Assembly (NCBI RefSeq): GCF_001189235.2 | Contig: NZ_LFIP02000005.1 | Span: 62,001 to 126,000, forward strand | Reading direction: 5' to 3' | DNA length: 64,000 bases | Source of the DNA: Bradyrhizobium embrapense | GTDB taxonomy: Bacteria; Pseudomonadota; Alphaproteobacteria; Rhizobiales; Xanthobacteraceae | In this document: piece by piece, positions 54,433-64,000 of the stretch | How the letters are laid out: each line of letters starts with the position of its first letter | How positions within the stretch are numbered: the first letter of the stretch is position 1 | The notes under the pieces: model-generated | Told to the model about the DNA's origin: nothing | Database searches by the model: none | What the model saw: the letters and a program-made list of their open reading frames with translations, nothing else | Translations under genes and position numbers: made by a program

Positions 54433-56061
54433 ATGGCCATCATCGAAAACACCATCGCCCTCGGCAGCGCCGCGTTCCAGGGCAATCGCGACGGCATGCT
54501 GGCGCTGATCGCCCGGATGCGCGCCCTCGAGGAGCGCGCGCGCGCCGCATCCGCTGCGGCCAAGGACCGCTTCCATAAACGCGGCCAGCTGTTGCCGCGC
54601 GAGCGCGTCGCGCTGGTGCTGGATCCCGGCTCGCCGTTCCTCGAACTCTCGACCCTCGCCGGCTACATGTTCGATGTGCCGGATGCGGACAAGAGCGTGC
54701 CCGGCGGCGGACTGGTTGCCGGCATCGGCTTCGTCTCCGGCATCCGCTGCATGGTCAGCGCCAACGATGCCGGCATCGACGCCGGCGCGCTGCAACCTTA
54801 CGGCCTCGACAAGACGCTGCGGGTGCAGGAGCTCGCGCTGGAGAACAAGCTGCCTTACGTACAACTGGTCGAGAGCGCCGGCGCCAATCTGCTGCGCTAC
54901 CGCGTCGAGGATTTTGTCCGCGGCGGCAATATCTTTCGCAATCTGGCGCGGCTGTCGGCGGCCGGGCTGCCGGTCGTGACCGTGACCCACGGCTCCTCGA
55001 CCGCGGGCGGCGCCTACCAGACCGGCCTTTCGGATTACATCGTGATGGTACGCGGCCGCACCCGCGCGTTCCTTGCCGGGCCGCCGCTGCTCAAGGCCGC
55101 CACCGGCGAGATCGCGACCGAGGAAGAGCTCGGCGGCGCCGAGATGCACACGCAGATCTCCGGGCTCGGCGATTATCTCGCCGAGGACGACCGCGACGCG
55201 CTCCGCATTGCGCGCGAGATCATGGGCAAGTTGCCGTGGGACCGTCCTCGGGATCGGCCGGCACCCGAACCCGCGGCGTTCAAGCCGCCGCGCTACGATG
55301 CGGAGGAGCTGCTCGGCATCATGCCGATGGATCACAAGCGGCCCGTCGACATGCGCCAGGCGATCGCGCGCTTCATCGACGATTCCGATTTCACCGAGTT
55401 CGGCGCCAATTACGGCCCGGCGACGGTCTGCGGCCACGCCCGCATCGAAGGCCAGGCGATCGGCATCATCACCAACAACGGCCCGCTCGACGTGCCCGGC
55501 GCCAACAAGGCGACGCATTTCATCCAGTCCTGCTGCCAGTCGCGCACCCCGATCCTCTATATGAACAACACCACCGGCTACATGGTGGGCAAGGCCTATG
55601 AAGAGGCCGGCATGATCAAGCACGGCTCCAAGATGATCCAGGCGGTGACCTCGGCGACGGTGCCGCAGATCACGCTGTACTGCGGCGCCTCGTTCGGCGC
55701 CGGCAATTACGGCATGTGCGGCCGCGGCTTCCATCCCCGGTTCTGCTTCTCATGGCCCAATGCCAAGACCGCGGTGATGGGCGGCGAGCAGGCCGCCGAG
55801 ACCATGGCGATCGTAACCGAGGCGGCAGCCGCGCGGCGCGGCAAGCCGATTGAGAAGGAGAAGCTGGAGGCGATGAAGGCGCAGATATCCGGCGTGTTCG
55901 ACAGCCAGATGGACGTGTTCTCGACCAGCGCCCGCGTGCTCGACGACGGCGTGATCGATCCGCGCGACACGCGGACGGTGCTGTCAGAGGTGCTGGCGAT
56001 CTGCCGCGAGGCCGAAGCGCGAAGCCCGCAGCGCATGCAGTTCTCGGTGGCGCGGCCATGA
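54433..56061 (+). CDS. Acyl-CoA carboxylase beta subunit (carboxyltransferase; MCC/GCC type)
   Basis: 542 aa. Two crotonase-fold halves: N-terminal acyl-CoA site (SANDAGIDAGALQPYGLDKTLRVQELA; GSSTAGGAYQTGLSDYIVMVRGR; LGGAEMHTQISGLGDYLAEDD) and C-terminal carboxybiotin site (IITNNGPLDVPGANKATHFIQ; SFGAGNYGMCGRGFHPRFCFSWPNAKTAVMGGEQAA). The AEMHTQISGLGDYLAEDD segment suits 3-methylcrotonyl- or geranyl-CoA carboxylases better than acetyl/propionyl ones. The stop overlaps the alpha-subunit start by 4 bp. Substrate unproven. Confidence 0.92.
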   Translation: MAIIENTIALGSAAFQGNRDGMLALIARMRALEERARAASAAAKDRFHKRGQLLPRERVALVLDPGSPFLELSTLAGYMFDVPDADKSVPGGGLVAGIGFVSGIRCMVSANDAGIDAGALQPYGLDKTLRVQELALENKLPYVQLVESAGANLLRYRVEDFVRGGNIFRNLARLSAAGLPVVTVTHGSSTAGGAYQTGLSDYIVMVRGRTRAFLAGPPLLKAATGEIATEEELGGAEMHTQISGLGDYLAEDDRDALRIAREIMGKLPWDRPRDRPAPEPAAFKPPRYDAEELLGIMPMDHKRPVDMRQAIARFIDDSDFTEFGANYGPATVCGHARIEGQAIGIITNNGPLDVPGANKATHFIQSCCQSRTPILYMNNTTGYMVGKAYEEAGMIKHGSKMIQAVTSATVPQITLYCGASFGAGNYGMCGRGFHPRFCFSWPNAKTAVMGGEQAAETMAIVTEAAAARRGKPIEKEKLEAMKAQISGVFDSQMDVFSTSARVLDDGVIDPRDTRTVLSEVLAICREAEARSPQRMQFSVARP

Positions 56062-58037
56062 GCGGAGCCATCGTGAAGCGAACGCCGTTCTTCAAGATCC
56101 TGATCGCCAACCGGGGCGAGATCGCGCTGCGCATCATGCGCTCGGCGCGGCGGCTCGGCTATGGCGTGGTCGCGGTCTACTCCGATGCCGACCGCGACGC
56201 ATTGCATGTGCGCGAAGCCGATCAGGCGGTGCGGATCGGCGAGGCGCTGCCGGCGCAATCCTATCTGAAGATCGACGCGATCATCGCAGCCGCCAAGGCG
56301 AGCGGCGCCGGGGCCGTGCATCCCGGCTATGGCTTCCTCGCCGAGAACGAGGACTTTGCCCAGGCCTGCCGCGATGCGGGGCTGGTGTTCATCGGCCCGT
56401 CGCCGGAGGCGATCCGTGCGATGGGCAACAAGGCCGGCGCCAAGGAGATCATGCAGAAGGCCGGCGTGCCCTGCGTGCCCGGCTATCAGGGCGCCGACCA
56501 GAGCGATACCGTTATGCTGGCCGAGGCGAAGAAGATCGGCTTCCCCGTCATGATCAAGGCGGTCGCCGGCGGCGGCGGCCGCGGCATGCGGTTGGTTGCG
56601 GATGCTGCGGCATTTCCGGACGCGCTGCGCAGTGCGCGCTCGGAGGCGCAAGGCGCGTTCGGCGATCCCACCGTCATCCTCGAGCGCGCGATTGTCGATC
56701 CCCGCCACATCGAGATCCAGGTGTTCGGCGACCGCCATGGCAACGCCATCCATCTCGGCGAGCGCGATTGCTCGGTGCAGCGGCGGCATCAGAAGCTGAT
56801 CGAGGAAGCGCCGTCGCCCGCGGTGACGCCGGAGCTGCGCGCGCGGATGGGGGCAGTCGCCGTGCAGGCGGTCAAGGCGATCGGCTATGAGGGCGCCGGC
56901 ACGCTGGAGTTCCTGCTCGATCGCGCCGGCAATTTCTACTTCATGGAGATGAACACGCGGCTGCAGGTCGAGCATCCCGTCACCGAGGCGATCACCGGGC
57001 TCGATCTGGTCGAATTGCAGTTGCGTGTCGCCCGGGGCGAGCCGCTCGGCCTGAGGCAGGAGGACGTCACCTTCTCCGGCCACGCCATCGAGGTACGGCT
57101 CTGCTCGGAGGATGCCGGGCATGATTTCATGCCGCAATCCGGCACGATGGCGCGCTGGCAGATGCCGGTTGGCATCCGTGTCGAGCACGCGTTGCAGTCC
57201 GGCTCGGAAATTCCGCCGTTCTACGATTCGATGATCGCCAAGGTCATCAGCCATGGCGCGACCCGCGACGAGGCGCGCGGCAGACTGATCTGCGCGCTGG
57301 AGCAGGTCACAGCTTTCGGCGTTACGACCAATCAGGGATTCCTGATCGACTGCCTGCGTCATCCGGTCTTTGCCAAGGGCGAGGCGACCACGGCCTTCAT
57401 CGGCAACAACTGCGACGTGCTTTTGACGCCCCAGCCCGATCGCGGCAGCGACCTCGCGCTTGCGGCGCTGCTGCTCTACGTCACCAATCCGCACGCGCCG
57501 CCATGGCAGCGCGGCCGCTCGCTATCGGCGACGTTGCCGCTCGGCTTGCGGATCGATCTCGGCCACGGCGTGCAGGAGATCGAGATTGTCCGCGAGCGCG
57601 ACGGCAGCTACGTCGCGACCCGCAACGGCGATCGCTTCAGCTTCGCAATCGATGAGCTCGGTCAGGACAGCATCCGCTTCCATCATGATGGCCTGATGGA
57701 GCAGGCCAGGTTCCTGCGCGATGATAATCGGCTGCACATCCTGCATCGCGGCGTCACGCTGTCGGCGCACGATCTCACGCTCGCGCCGCCGGAGGGCGCG
57801 GCGGCCGTCGGCGGCGACGGCAAGGTCCGCGCCGCCCTGAACGGCCGGGTCGTCGCAGTGCTGGTGAAGGCCGGCGACAAGGTCGCGGCCGGCCAGCCGG
57901 TGATGACGCTGGAGGCGATGAAGATGGAGCACGTACATACCGCGGGTGTCGCGGGCACGGTGTCGGCCATCGATGTTGCCGAAGGCGAGCAGGTGACGAC
58001 AGGGAAGATCGTGGTGGAAATCGAGGCCGCCGCATAA
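56058..58037 (+). CDS. Acyl-CoA carboxylase alpha subunit (biotin carboxylase + biotin carrier)
   Basis: 659 aa. Biotin carboxylase domain 10-460: ILIANRGEIALRIMRSARRLG, ATP-grasp loop VAGGGGRGMRLV, MEMNTRLQVEHPVTE. The middle region (about 480-580) is the BT linker that contacts the beta subunit, and the C-terminal biotinyl domain has the acceptor Lys in LEAMKMEHV. ATP + bicarbonate carboxylates biotin, which the beta subunit transfers to the acyl-CoA. The alpha/beta pair with BKACE and dehydrogenases indicates a branched or isoprenoid-acid route, but no hydratase or lyase gene is present. Confidence 0.95.
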   Translation: MSGAIVKRTPFFKILIANRGEIALRIMRSARRLGYGVVAVYSDADRDALHVREADQAVRIGEALPAQSYLKIDAIIAAAKASGAGAVHPGYGFLAENEDFAQACRDAGLVFIGPSPEAIRAMGNKAGAKEIMQKAGVPCVPGYQGADQSDTVMLAEAKKIGFPVMIKAVAGGGGRGMRLVADAAAFPDALRSARSEAQGAFGDPTVILERAIVDPRHIEIQVFGDRHGNAIHLGERDCSVQRRHQKLIEEAPSPAVTPELRARMGAVAVQAVKAIGYEGAGTLEFLLDRAGNFYFMEMNTRLQVEHPVTEAITGLDLVELQLRVARGEPLGLRQEDVTFSGHAIEVRLCSEDAGHDFMPQSGTMARWQMPVGIRVEHALQSGSEIPPFYDSMIAKVISHGATRDEARGRLICALEQVTAFGVTTNQGFLIDCLRHPVFAKGEATTAFIGNNCDVLLTPQPDRGSDLALAALLLYVTNPHAPPWQRGRSLSATLPLGLRIDLGHGVQEIEIVRERDGSYVATRNGDRFSFAIDELGQDSIRFHHDGLMEQARFLRDDNRLHILHRGVTLSAHDLTLAPPEGAAAVGGDGKVRAALNGRVVAVLVKAGDKVAAGQPVMTLEAMKMEHVHTAGVAGTVSAIDVAEGEQVTTGKIVVEIEAAA

Positions 58038-58042
58038 GTAGT

Positions 58043-58083
58043 GTCGTTCCGGCCCAGTGCGCAATTGCGCTAGGCCGGGACGA
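58043..58083. repeat. Short GTCGTTCCGGCC palindrome
   Basis: GTCGTTCCGGCCCAGTGCGCAATTGCGCTAGGCCGGGACGA, an inverted repeat between convergent genes. Probable bidirectional terminator-like element; it overlaps the last codons of the ABC ATPase gene. Confidence 0.55.
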
Positions 58084-59086
58084 AAGTGGAGTATGAGGCG
58101 GCTTGCCCCGTCCCGTCGTTCAGCCAGCACGCCACCTGATGCGCGGTGCCGGCCGCCTGCAGCGCGGGGCGTTCGGTCTTGCAGCGATCCATCGCGTAGC
58201 GGCAGCGGGTGTGGAAGGCGCAGCCAGGCGGCGGGTTGATCGGGCTCGGCACATCGCCGTCGATCAGCGGCGCGATCCGCCTGGCCTTAGGGTCGGCGAT
58301 CGGCACGGATGCGAGCAGCGCCTGCGTATAGGGATGGCGCGGATTGGCGAACAATTCGTGCTTGTCGGCGATCTCGACAATGCGGCCGAGATACATCACG
58401 GCGACGCGGTGGCTGATATGGGCGACGACCGCGAGATCGTGCGCAATGAACAAATAGGAGAAGTTCTGCTTGCGCTGCAGGTCGATCAACAGGTTGATCA
58501 CCTGCGCCTGGATCGAGACGTCGAGCGCGGAGACCGGTTCGTCGCAGACGATCAGCCGCGGCCCGAGCGACAGCGCGCGGGCAATGCAGATGCGCTGGCG
58601 CTGCCCGCCGGAAAATTGATGCGGGAAGTTCTTCATTTGGTCGGGCCGGAGGCCGACCTGCTGGAACAGCTCCGCGACGCGCTCCTGCTTCTTTGCGCCG
58701 GTCGCGATGCCGTGCACGCTCAGCGGTTCGCCGACGATATCGCCGGCCGTCATGCGCGGATTGAGCGAAGCGAACGGGTCCTGGAACACGATCTGCATCG
58801 AGCGGCGATACGGCCGCAGCGCCGTCTTGCTGAGCGGCGCGATATCCTCGCCGTCGAGCTTGATGGCGCCGCTGGTCGGCTCGACCAGCCGCAACACGGT
58901 ACGCGCCACCGTCGACTTGCCGCAGCCGGATTCGCCGACCAGCCCGAGCGTCTCGCCGGCGCCGAGCGAAAAACTGACGCCGTCGACTGCATGCACGGTG
59001 CCGACCTGCCGGCGCAGAACGCCGCCGCGCACCGCGTAATGCTTGACGAGATCGGTGACCTCGAGGAGCGGGCGGTGCTCGGTCAT
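58070..59086 (-). CDS. Oligopeptide/dipeptide ABC transporter ATP-binding protein (DppF/OppF type)
   Basis: 338 aa. Walker [14 protein letters not shown]-loop [12 protein letters not shown], signature [15 protein letters not shown], Walker [15 protein letters not shown], switch His in FIAHDLAVV. The C-terminal oligo_HPY extension ([32 protein letters not shown]) places it in the peptide/nickel family. It is last gene of the operon and overlaps the DppD-type gene by 4 bp. It hydrolyses ATP to drive import. Confidence 0.94.
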   Translation of the reverse strand: MTEHRPLLEVTDLVKHYAVRGGVLRRQVGTVHAVDGVSFSLGAGETLGLVGESGCGKSTVARTVLRLVEPTSGAIKLDGEDIAPLSKTALRPYRRSMQIVFQDPFASLNPRMTAGDIVGEPLSVHGIATGAKKQERVAELFQQVGLRPDQMKNFPHQFSGGQRQRICIARALSLGPRLIVCDEPVSALDVSIQAQVINLLIDLQRKQNFSYLFIAHDLAVVAHISHRVAVMYLGRIVEIADKHELFANPRHPYTQALLASVPIADPKARRIAPLIDGDVPSPINPPPGCAFHTRCRYAMDRCKTERPALQAAGTAHQVACWLNDGTGQAASYSTFVPA

Positions 59087-60096
59087 GACGCCTCCGCCAT
59101 CTCGCCGGCGCGCCAGCAGGCCGCCCAGTGATTGGGTTTGACCTCGTCAAGCGGCGGATATTCCTGACGACAGCGGTCGACCGCGAGCTTGCAGCGCGGT
59201 GCGAAAGCACAGCCGGGCGGCAGATTGGTCAGCGACGGCACCATGCCGGGAATCTCAGCCAACCGAGCATCGCTCTTCGCGCCGAGCGCGATCACCGCCG
59301 GCATCGAGGCCATCAGCCCGCGCGTATAAGGATGCAGCGGCGTCTCGAACAGGGACTCGACGGTCGCCTCCTCGACCTTCTTGCCGGCATACATCACGAT
59401 CACGCGCTGCGCGGTTTGGGCGACGACGCCGAGGTCATGGGTGATCAGGATCAGCCCGGTGCCGAGCCGCTGCTGCAGATCGACGATCAATGCGAGGATC
59501 TGTGCCTGGATGGTGACGTCGAGCGCGGTGGTCGGCTCGTCCGCGATCAACAGCGCCGGCCGGCACGCCAGCGCCATCGCGATCATCGCGCGCTGGCGCA
59601 TGCCGCCGGAGAGCTGATGCGGATATTCCTGCGCGCGGCGCTCGGGCTCCGGTATCCGCACCAGCCGCAGCATGTCGACGGCCTGCTTCCAGGCTTCCTT
59701 GCTGCTCACTTTCTGATGCAGCCGCACCGCCTCGACGATCTGGTCGCCGATCCGCATCACCGGATTGAGCGAGGTCATCGGCTCCTGGAAGATCATCGAG
59801 ATCCGGTTGCCCCTGACGGCGCGCATCGCGGCATCGTCGAGCTTCAGCAAATCGGTGCCCTCGAGCGTCACCGAGCCGCCGACGATGCGGCCGGGCGGAT
59901 CGGGCACCAGGCGCACGATCGAGAGTGCGCTGACGCTCTTGCCGCAGCCGGATTCGCCGACGATCGCCAGCGTCTCGCCGCGGCGGACCGAGAACGAGAC
60001 GTCGTCGACCGCACGGAACAGTCCGGAATTGGTGAAGAACACCGTCTGCAGGTTCCTCACGTCGAGAACCGTCTCTGCCGTCTTGGCCTCGCTCAT
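59083..60096 (-). CDS. ABC transporter ATP-binding protein (DppD/OppD type)
   Basis: 337 aa. Walker [14 protein letters not shown]-loop [12 protein letters not shown], signature [15 protein letters not shown], Walker [15 protein letters not shown], switch [11 protein letters not shown]. The C-terminal region [12 protein letters not shown] and [11 protein letters not shown] are typical of the peptide-transport ATPases. Overlaps: 1 bp with the permease gene upstream (stop and start share TCAT on the plus strand) and 4 bp with the DppF-type gene. Confidence 0.95.
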   Translation of the reverse strand: MSEAKTAETVLDVRNLQTVFFTNSGLFRAVDDVSFSVRRGETLAIVGESGCGKSVSALSIVRLVPDPPGRIVGGSVTLEGTDLLKLDDAAMRAVRGNRISMIFQEPMTSLNPVMRIGDQIVEAVRLHQKVSSKEAWKQAVDMLRLVRIPEPERRAQEYPHQLSGGMRQRAMIAMALACRPALLIADEPTTALDVTIQAQILALIVDLQQRLGTGLILITHDLGVVAQTAQRVIVMYAGKKVEEATVESLFETPLHPYTRGLMASMPAVIALGAKSDARLAEIPGMVPSLTNLPPGCAFAPRCKLAVDRCRQEYPPLDEVKPNHWAACWRAGEMAEAS

Positions 60097-60989
60097 CAGC
60101 CGCGCTGCCTCGGATCAAGGATGTCCCGTAGCGCATCGCCGAACAGATTGGTGCCGAACACCGCAAGGCTGATCGCAATGCCGGGGAAGATCACCAGCCA
60201 CGGCGCGGTGCGGACATATTCCGCAGCGGATTCCGACAGCATGCGGCCCCAGGACGGATAAGGCTCGGGGATGCCGAGGCCAAGGAACGACAGCGACGCC
60301 TCGGTCAGGATGGTCGAGCCGAGCTGCGCAGTGGCCAGAACGATCAATGGCGCGATGGTGTTAGGCAGCACGTGGCGCAGCGCGATCCGCATCTCGCTCA
60401 TGCCGATCGATTTGGCGGCTTCCACGAACGGCTGCTCGCGCAGCGCCAGCGTGTTGGCGCGGATCACGCGGGCGACCGTCGGGATCAAGGGAATGGCGAT
60501 CGCGAGGATCACGTTCGGCAGCGACGGGCCGAGCGCCGCGGTCATCACCAGTGCAAGTACCAGCAGCGGCAGCGATTGCAGGATGTCGGTCACCCGCTGG
60601 AATACGAGGTCGACCCAGCCGGAGAGATAGCCGGAGGTGAGACCCACGATGACGCCGAGCGTGGCCCCCAAGGTCGTGGAGCCGATGCCGACCGCAAGCG
60701 AGATCCGCGCGCCATGGACGATGCGGCTCCAGACGTCGCGGCCGAAGGAATCCGTGCCGAACCAGTGCAGCGTGGAGGGCGCGGCCAGCCGGTGTGCGGA
60801 ATCGACGGTGAGCGGATCGTACCGGCTGATCAGATCGGCAAAGATCGCGGTCAGCACGAACAGCAGCATGATGATGAGGCCGATCGTGCCGAGCACATGG
60901 CGCTGCGCCAGGAAGGCCAGACGTCCCCAGCCGCCGGTGGCGTTAGCCCCGGCGCGTCGCAGTTCGCTGTCGAAGTTGATCGTTGCCAC
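60096..60989 (-). CDS. ABC transporter permease (DppC type)
   Basis: 297 aa. Six membrane helices and the BPD_transp_1 domain: [27 protein letters not shown] is the DppC-type entry, followed by [22 protein letters not shown] and the EAA-like loop [21 protein letters not shown] that contacts the ATPase. The N-terminal extension (residues 1-35) is cytoplasmic. It is separated from the DppB-type gene by a 61-bp gap filled by a GAGCATGATC repeat. Confidence 0.94.
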   Translation of the reverse strand: MATINFDSELRRAGANATGGWGRLAFLAQRHVLGTIGLIIMLLFVLTAIFADLISRYDPLTVDSAHRLAAPSTLHWFGTDSFGRDVWSRIVHGARISLAVGIGSTTLGATLGVIVGLTSGYLSGWVDLVFQRVTDILQSLPLLVLALVMTAALGPSLPNVILAIAIPLIPTVARVIRANTLALREQPFVEAAKSIGMSEMRIALRHVLPNTIAPLIVLATAQLGSTILTEASLSFLGLGIPEPYPSWGRMLSESAAEYVRTAPWLVIFPGIAISLAVFGTNLFGDALRDILDPRQRG

Positions 60990-61004
60990 GCGGCCTCTTT
61001 AGTT

Positions 61005-61052
61005 GAGCATGATCTTATCGGAAAACCGGCTCCCACTTTTCCGGATCATGCT
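61005..61052. repeat. GAGCATGATC rhizobial repeat
   Basis: GAGCATGATC-TTATC-GGAAAA and TTTTCC-GGATCATGCT form the well-known inverted repeat of Rhizobiales intergenic regions. It sits inside the dpp-like operon between two permease genes and reaches the stop codon of the upstream one. Confidence 0.85.
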
Positions 61053-61998
61053 AGTCTCCGAACCGGATACGCGGATCGATCGCCGCATAGAGCATGTCGA
61101 CGACGAAATTGACGACCACGACCACGACCGCGATGAACATCACGAGGTTCTGCACGATCGGGTAATCGCGCCAGCGCAGCGCCTCGACCAGGAAGCGGGC
61201 GATGCCGGGGATGTTGAACACCGTCTCGGTGACGATCAGCCCGCCAATCAGAAATGCGGCCTCGATGCCGATCACGGTGATGACCGGCAATACGGCGTTC
61301 TTCAGCGCGTGGTGATAGTTCACCGAGGCCTCGGAGGCGCCCTTGGCACGCGCGGTGCGGATGTAGTCCTGGCGCAGGATCTCGAGCATCGAAGAACGGG
61401 TGATGCGCATGGTCAGCGCCGCGCTGCGGAAGCCGACCGCCATCGCCGGCACCGCATAGATCGTCAGCGCCTCGAGCCAGGTCTTCGGATTCGGATTGAA
61501 GATCGGCATGGTGCCGAATAGCGAGACCGAGGCCATCAGGATCAACAGGCCGAGCCAGAATGACGGCAGCGACAGGCCGCTGAGGCTGACGACGCGCAGC
61601 GCATAGTCGAGCTTCGAGCCCTGATGCACCGCACTGATCACGCCGAGCGGAATGCCGATCGAGGCGGAGAACAATAGCGCCAGCCCTGCCAGGCGCGCGG
61701 TGATCGGAATCCGCGGCAGGATCTCCTCCAGCGCCGGCTTCTCCGAGACATAGGAATAGCCGAGGTCGCCGCGCAGCAGCCCGCCGATCCAGTGCAGATA
61801 CTGGACCACGATCGGCTGGCTGAGGCCGAGTTCGCGCTCGAGATTGGCCTTGTCGGCGGGATCGACGAAGCCTGCGGCGTCGAACAGGATGTCGACGATG
61901 TTGCCGGGAACGACCCGCAGCAGCACGAAGATGATGACCGAGATCCCGAACAGGGTCACGAGCATCAGAAACAGCCGCCGGACGATATAGGCAAACAC
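61051..61998 (-). CDS. ABC transporter permease (DppB type)
   Basis: 315 aa. Starts with the family N-terminus YIVRRLFLMLVTLFGISVIIFVLLRVVPG and has about six helices; the coupling loop is ARAKGASEASVNYHHALKNAVLPVITVIG, and GLIVTETVFNIPGIARFLVEAL is the highly conserved C-terminal block. It forms the membrane channel with the DppC-type protein. Only 35 bp separate it from the binding-protein gene. Confidence 0.94.
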   Translation of the reverse strand: MFAYIVRRLFLMLVTLFGISVIIFVLLRVVPGNIVDILFDAAGFVDPADKANLERELGLSQPIVVQYLHWIGGLLRGDLGYSYVSEKPALEEILPRIPITARLAGLALLFSASIGIPLGVISAVHQGSKLDYALRVVSLSGLSLPSFWLGLLILMASVSLFGTMPIFNPNPKTWLEALTIYAVPAMAVGFRSAALTMRITRSSMLEILRQDYIRTARAKGASEASVNYHHALKNAVLPVITVIGIEAAFLIGGLIVTETVFNIPGIARFLVEALRWRDYPIVQNLVMFIAVVVVVVNFVVDMLYAAIDPRIRFGD

Positions 61999-62033
61999 CC
62001 TCGCGCTTCTCCCTATCTCGTCCGTATCTTGGA

Positions 62034-63629
62034 CTACTTGTCCAGCCAGACGTCCTCGTAACGATAGCCGTTATAGGAGCTGTTGGACATGACCGTGACA
62101 TTCTTCACGTAAGGTTTCCAGCATGTGCCGGTCCGGGCGTGGAAGATGATCGGCCGCGCGACGTCTTCCTGGAGCTTCTTGTCGATCTCCCAGACCAGCT
62201 TCTTGCGCTTGTCGAGGTCGGTCTCCTCGGACTGCTGGTCGAACAGCTTCTCGATGTCCTTGTTGCAATAGTTGGTGTAGTTGCGCTCGGAGCCGCAGGC
62301 ATAGTTCTCGTAGAACGACTGGTCGGGTTCGTCGACGGCGTTGCCGGTGAGGTTGAGGCCGAGCGAATAGTCCTTGCGTGCGATCTTCGGGAACCATTGC
62401 GCGGTGTCGACGACGTCGAGCTCGGCGTCGATATAGATGCTCTTGATCTGGTCGATCAGGATGATCGCGGGGTCGCGGTACACGGCGATGTTGCGGGTCG
62501 ACACCTTGATCTGCAGGTGCTTGTCCGGGCCATATCCCGCCTTCTGCATCAGCTTGCGGGCTTCCTCGCGGTTCTTCTCGATGTCGGGACCGTAACCGGG
62601 AATCTGCTCCAACATATCCTTGGGCATCGCCCACAGGCCGTCCGGTGCCGGCTCCATGGTGCCGCCGATGTCGCCCTGGCCCTCGAACATGATCTGGATG
62701 AACGCCTTGCGGTCGAGCGCCAGCGCCAGCGCGCGGCGGATGTCGAGATTGTCGAACGGCGGTGCGCTAGAATTGATGATGATGTTGGTAGAGACGTTGT
62801 TCGGTTCCACCACGCAGACCGCCTTGGGGTCCTGCGACTTGACGTCCTTGAGCAGCGGGATCGAGACCTCGGTCGGGAACGTCATGTCGAACTTGCCCGA
62901 TACGAAACCGAGGATCGCGGTCGAGCGGTTCGGGATGATGGTGAACTCGATGCCGTCGAGATAGGGCAGGCCCTTCTTGAAGTAGTCGGGGTTCTTGGTG
63001 AGCTTGATCGACTCGTTGGCCTTGAACTCGACGAACTTGAACGGGCCGGTGCCGATGGGCTTGGTGCGCATCTCCGCCGGCGACACGTGGCAGGGATAGA
63101 CCGGCGAATAGCCCGAGGCGAGCAGCGACAACAGCGCCGGCTGCGGCCGCTTCAGCTTGAACGATGCTTCATAATCGCCGTTCGTCGTAACCTCGTCGAC
63201 CTGGTCGTACCAGGACTTGCGCGGGTTCTGGCGGAACTTCTGCTGCGACTTGCCCATCAGCATGTCGAAGGTGCATTTGACGTCGGCTGCGGTGAATGGC
63301 TTGCCGTCGTGCCACTTCACGTCCTTGCGCAGCTTGAAGGTCAGCGTCCTGTTGTCGCCGCTCCAGGCCCAGCTTTCCGCAAGCTCGGGCCGGATCGTGC
63401 TGGCGCTGTTTTGCGCGATGTGCTGATCGAAGATGACGAGATTGCTGAAGATCGGCATGAACGGCACGTTCAGCGAATAGGTCGCGCCCTCGTGGATCGA
63501 GGCGCTGCCGGGGCTGTCGCGGTGATAGATTCTGAAGATGCCGCCGGATTTCGGCTCGGCTGCGCGTGAAACGTCGCTGATGGTCAGCACAGCCAATACC
63601 GCGACGGCCAGCGCTTGCACGCTCCGCAT
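62034..63629 (-). CDS. ABC transporter substrate-binding protein, SBP_bac_5 (peptide/nickel family)
   Basis: 531 aa from ATG 63629, which has GGAGGGG directly before; an in-frame ATG at 63656 is less suited. Signal peptide RSVQALAVAVLAVLTISDVSRAA, then ESWAWSGDNRTLTFKLRKDVKWHDGKPFTAADVKCTFD, the hallmark of family 5 binding proteins. First gene of a five-gene operon with two permeases and two ATPases. These systems import di/oligopeptides, opines, glutathione or other ligands; the ligand is not readable. Confidence 0.94.
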   Translation of the reverse strand: MRSVQALAVAVLAVLTISDVSRAAEPKSGGIFRIYHRDSPGSASIHEGATYSLNVPFMPIFSNLVIFDQHIAQNSASTIRPELAESWAWSGDNRTLTFKLRKDVKWHDGKPFTAADVKCTFDMLMGKSQQKFRQNPRKSWYDQVDEVTTNGDYEASFKLKRPQPALLSLLASGYSPVYPCHVSPAEMRTKPIGTGPFKFVEFKANESIKLTKNPDYFKKGLPYLDGIEFTIIPNRSTAILGFVSGKFDMTFPTEVSIPLLKDVKSQDPKAVCVVEPNNVSTNIIINSSAPPFDNLDIRRALALALDRKAFIQIMFEGQGDIGGTMEPAPDGLWAMPKDMLEQIPGYGPDIEKNREEARKLMQKAGYGPDKHLQIKVSTRNIAVYRDPAIILIDQIKSIYIDAELDVVDTAQWFPKIARKDYSLGLNLTGNAVDEPDQSFYENYACGSERNYTNYCNKDIEKLFDQQSEETDLDKRKKLVWEIDKKLQEDVARPIIFHARTGTCWKPYVKNVTVMSNSSYNGYRYEDVWLDK

Positions 63630-63979
63630 GGTCCCCTCCACAAATTTCGGTCTCAATGGCCGATTGGCATTGACGATACCACGGTGAGGCTATCGGGCAA
63701 CCGGCGACGGTCGTGCGGGGATTGGCAATTCGGATGACGCCGGCACATTAAAATTTCCACCTGCCGCGAATAATGGCTGTGATTATAGGGAACTCAGTCT
63801 GTCTCGCTATGCAATGAGGACTCTCCGTCCAAATTCGATTGATAACCCTTTTGCCTGCGATGTGAAGCGGTCCGCAATCAGCGACACTATGTCGCCGACA
63901 TCTCGCACGTTATCTGGTCTCGTCATCCTGAGGAGCGCTTCGGCTCCGCGGGATGACGGGGAAATATTCGCATTCACGG
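63630..63979. other. Upstream region of the dpp-like operon
   Basis: Must contain the operon promoter; 63745-63850 is AT-richer than its surroundings, but I see no clear -35/-10 pair. It ends with the palindrome at 63921-63959. Confidence 0.35.
63921..63959. repeat. CGTCATCC palindrome
   Basis: CGTCATCCTGAGGAGCG-CTTCGGCTCCGCGGGATGACG: CGTCATCC / GGATGACG outer arms and GGAGC / GCTCC inner arms. Related to 37551-37598 and 44823-44947. It lies 21 bp beyond the stop of the gene at the right edge and may terminate it. Confidence 0.6.
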
Positions 63980-64000
63980 TCACTCCGCCGCTTGCGTTGA
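63980..64000 (-). CDS. C-terminal six codons of a gene beyond the right edge
   Basis: The minus strand reads STQAAE and a TGA stop at 63980-63982. Ending in AAE is common for ABC proteins of this genus, and a terminator-like palindrome follows, but six residues are too few to identify a family. Confidence 0.25.
   Translation of the reverse strand, partial: STQAAE

Noticed and set aside
55707-57494. 595-codon minus-strand frame over the carboxylase genes
   Set aside because: Antisense shadow of two well-conserved coding regions.
62139-63569. 476-codon plus-strand frame over the binding-protein gene
   Set aside because: Leu/Val/Asp/Arg-rich antisense translation without start signal or domain.

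Overview
The window reads as a chromosomal stretch of a GC-rich alphaproteobacterium, most likely Bradyrhizobium or a close relative. The reasons are an ACC deaminase next to a divergent Lrp-type regulator, MinCDE with a CtrA-type box, a GAAC-N7-GAAC SOS box, the tail of a Bradyrhizobium-type porin, and rhizobial intergenic repeats. I saw no rRNA, tRNA, CRISPR array, phage or insertion sequence. All protein identities are my reading of the translated sequence; no database search was run.

Left third (1-30 kb). A LacI-type regulator with two perfect tandem operators faces an intradiol dioxygenase / SDR / BKACE operon that runs off the left edge. Next come a porin remnant, a fused membrane spermidine-synthase-like protein, a secreted phosphatase-like enzyme, a Bug-type binding protein, a TetR regulator coupled to a small Cys-rich secreted protein, minCDE, a sirtuin, a LysM protein, acdR/acdS, a secreted Deg-type protease, a metallophosphoesterase, a Baeyer-Villiger-type monooxygenase, recQ with an SOS box, a DUF2235 hydrolase and a VWA/MoxR pair.

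Middle (30-45 kb). The most unusual locus is a minus-strand group at 31071-36316. It holds a LuxR-type regulator with a degenerate receiver, a cytoplasmic PatA/PatG-like subtilase, at least two small peptides each with its own ribosome site (one with a hydrophobic C-terminus), a perfect 12-bp hairpin between the peptides, a small Ala/Pro/Ser-rich protein and an ICMT-type methyltransferase. No YcaO, dehydrogenase or transporter gene is nearby, so this is a candidate uncharacterised peptide-maturation (RiPP-like) system. A secreted trypsin-like protease diverges from it. Further right are an NDP-forming acyl-CoA synthetase and a class GN sortase with its VIT/VWA/LPKTA substrate.

Right third (45-64 kb). 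A catabolic region follows: Liv-type binding protein, AMP-forming acyl-CoA ligase, two acyl-CoA dehydrogenases, a GST, an AraC regulator, a second BKACE and a two-subunit biotin-dependent acyl-CoA carboxylase. These fit uptake, CoA activation, oxidation, carboxylation and beta-keto-acid cleavage of an unknown organic acid. A five-gene peptide/nickel-type ABC operon on the minus strand ends the window, with the last codons of another minus-strand gene at the right edge.
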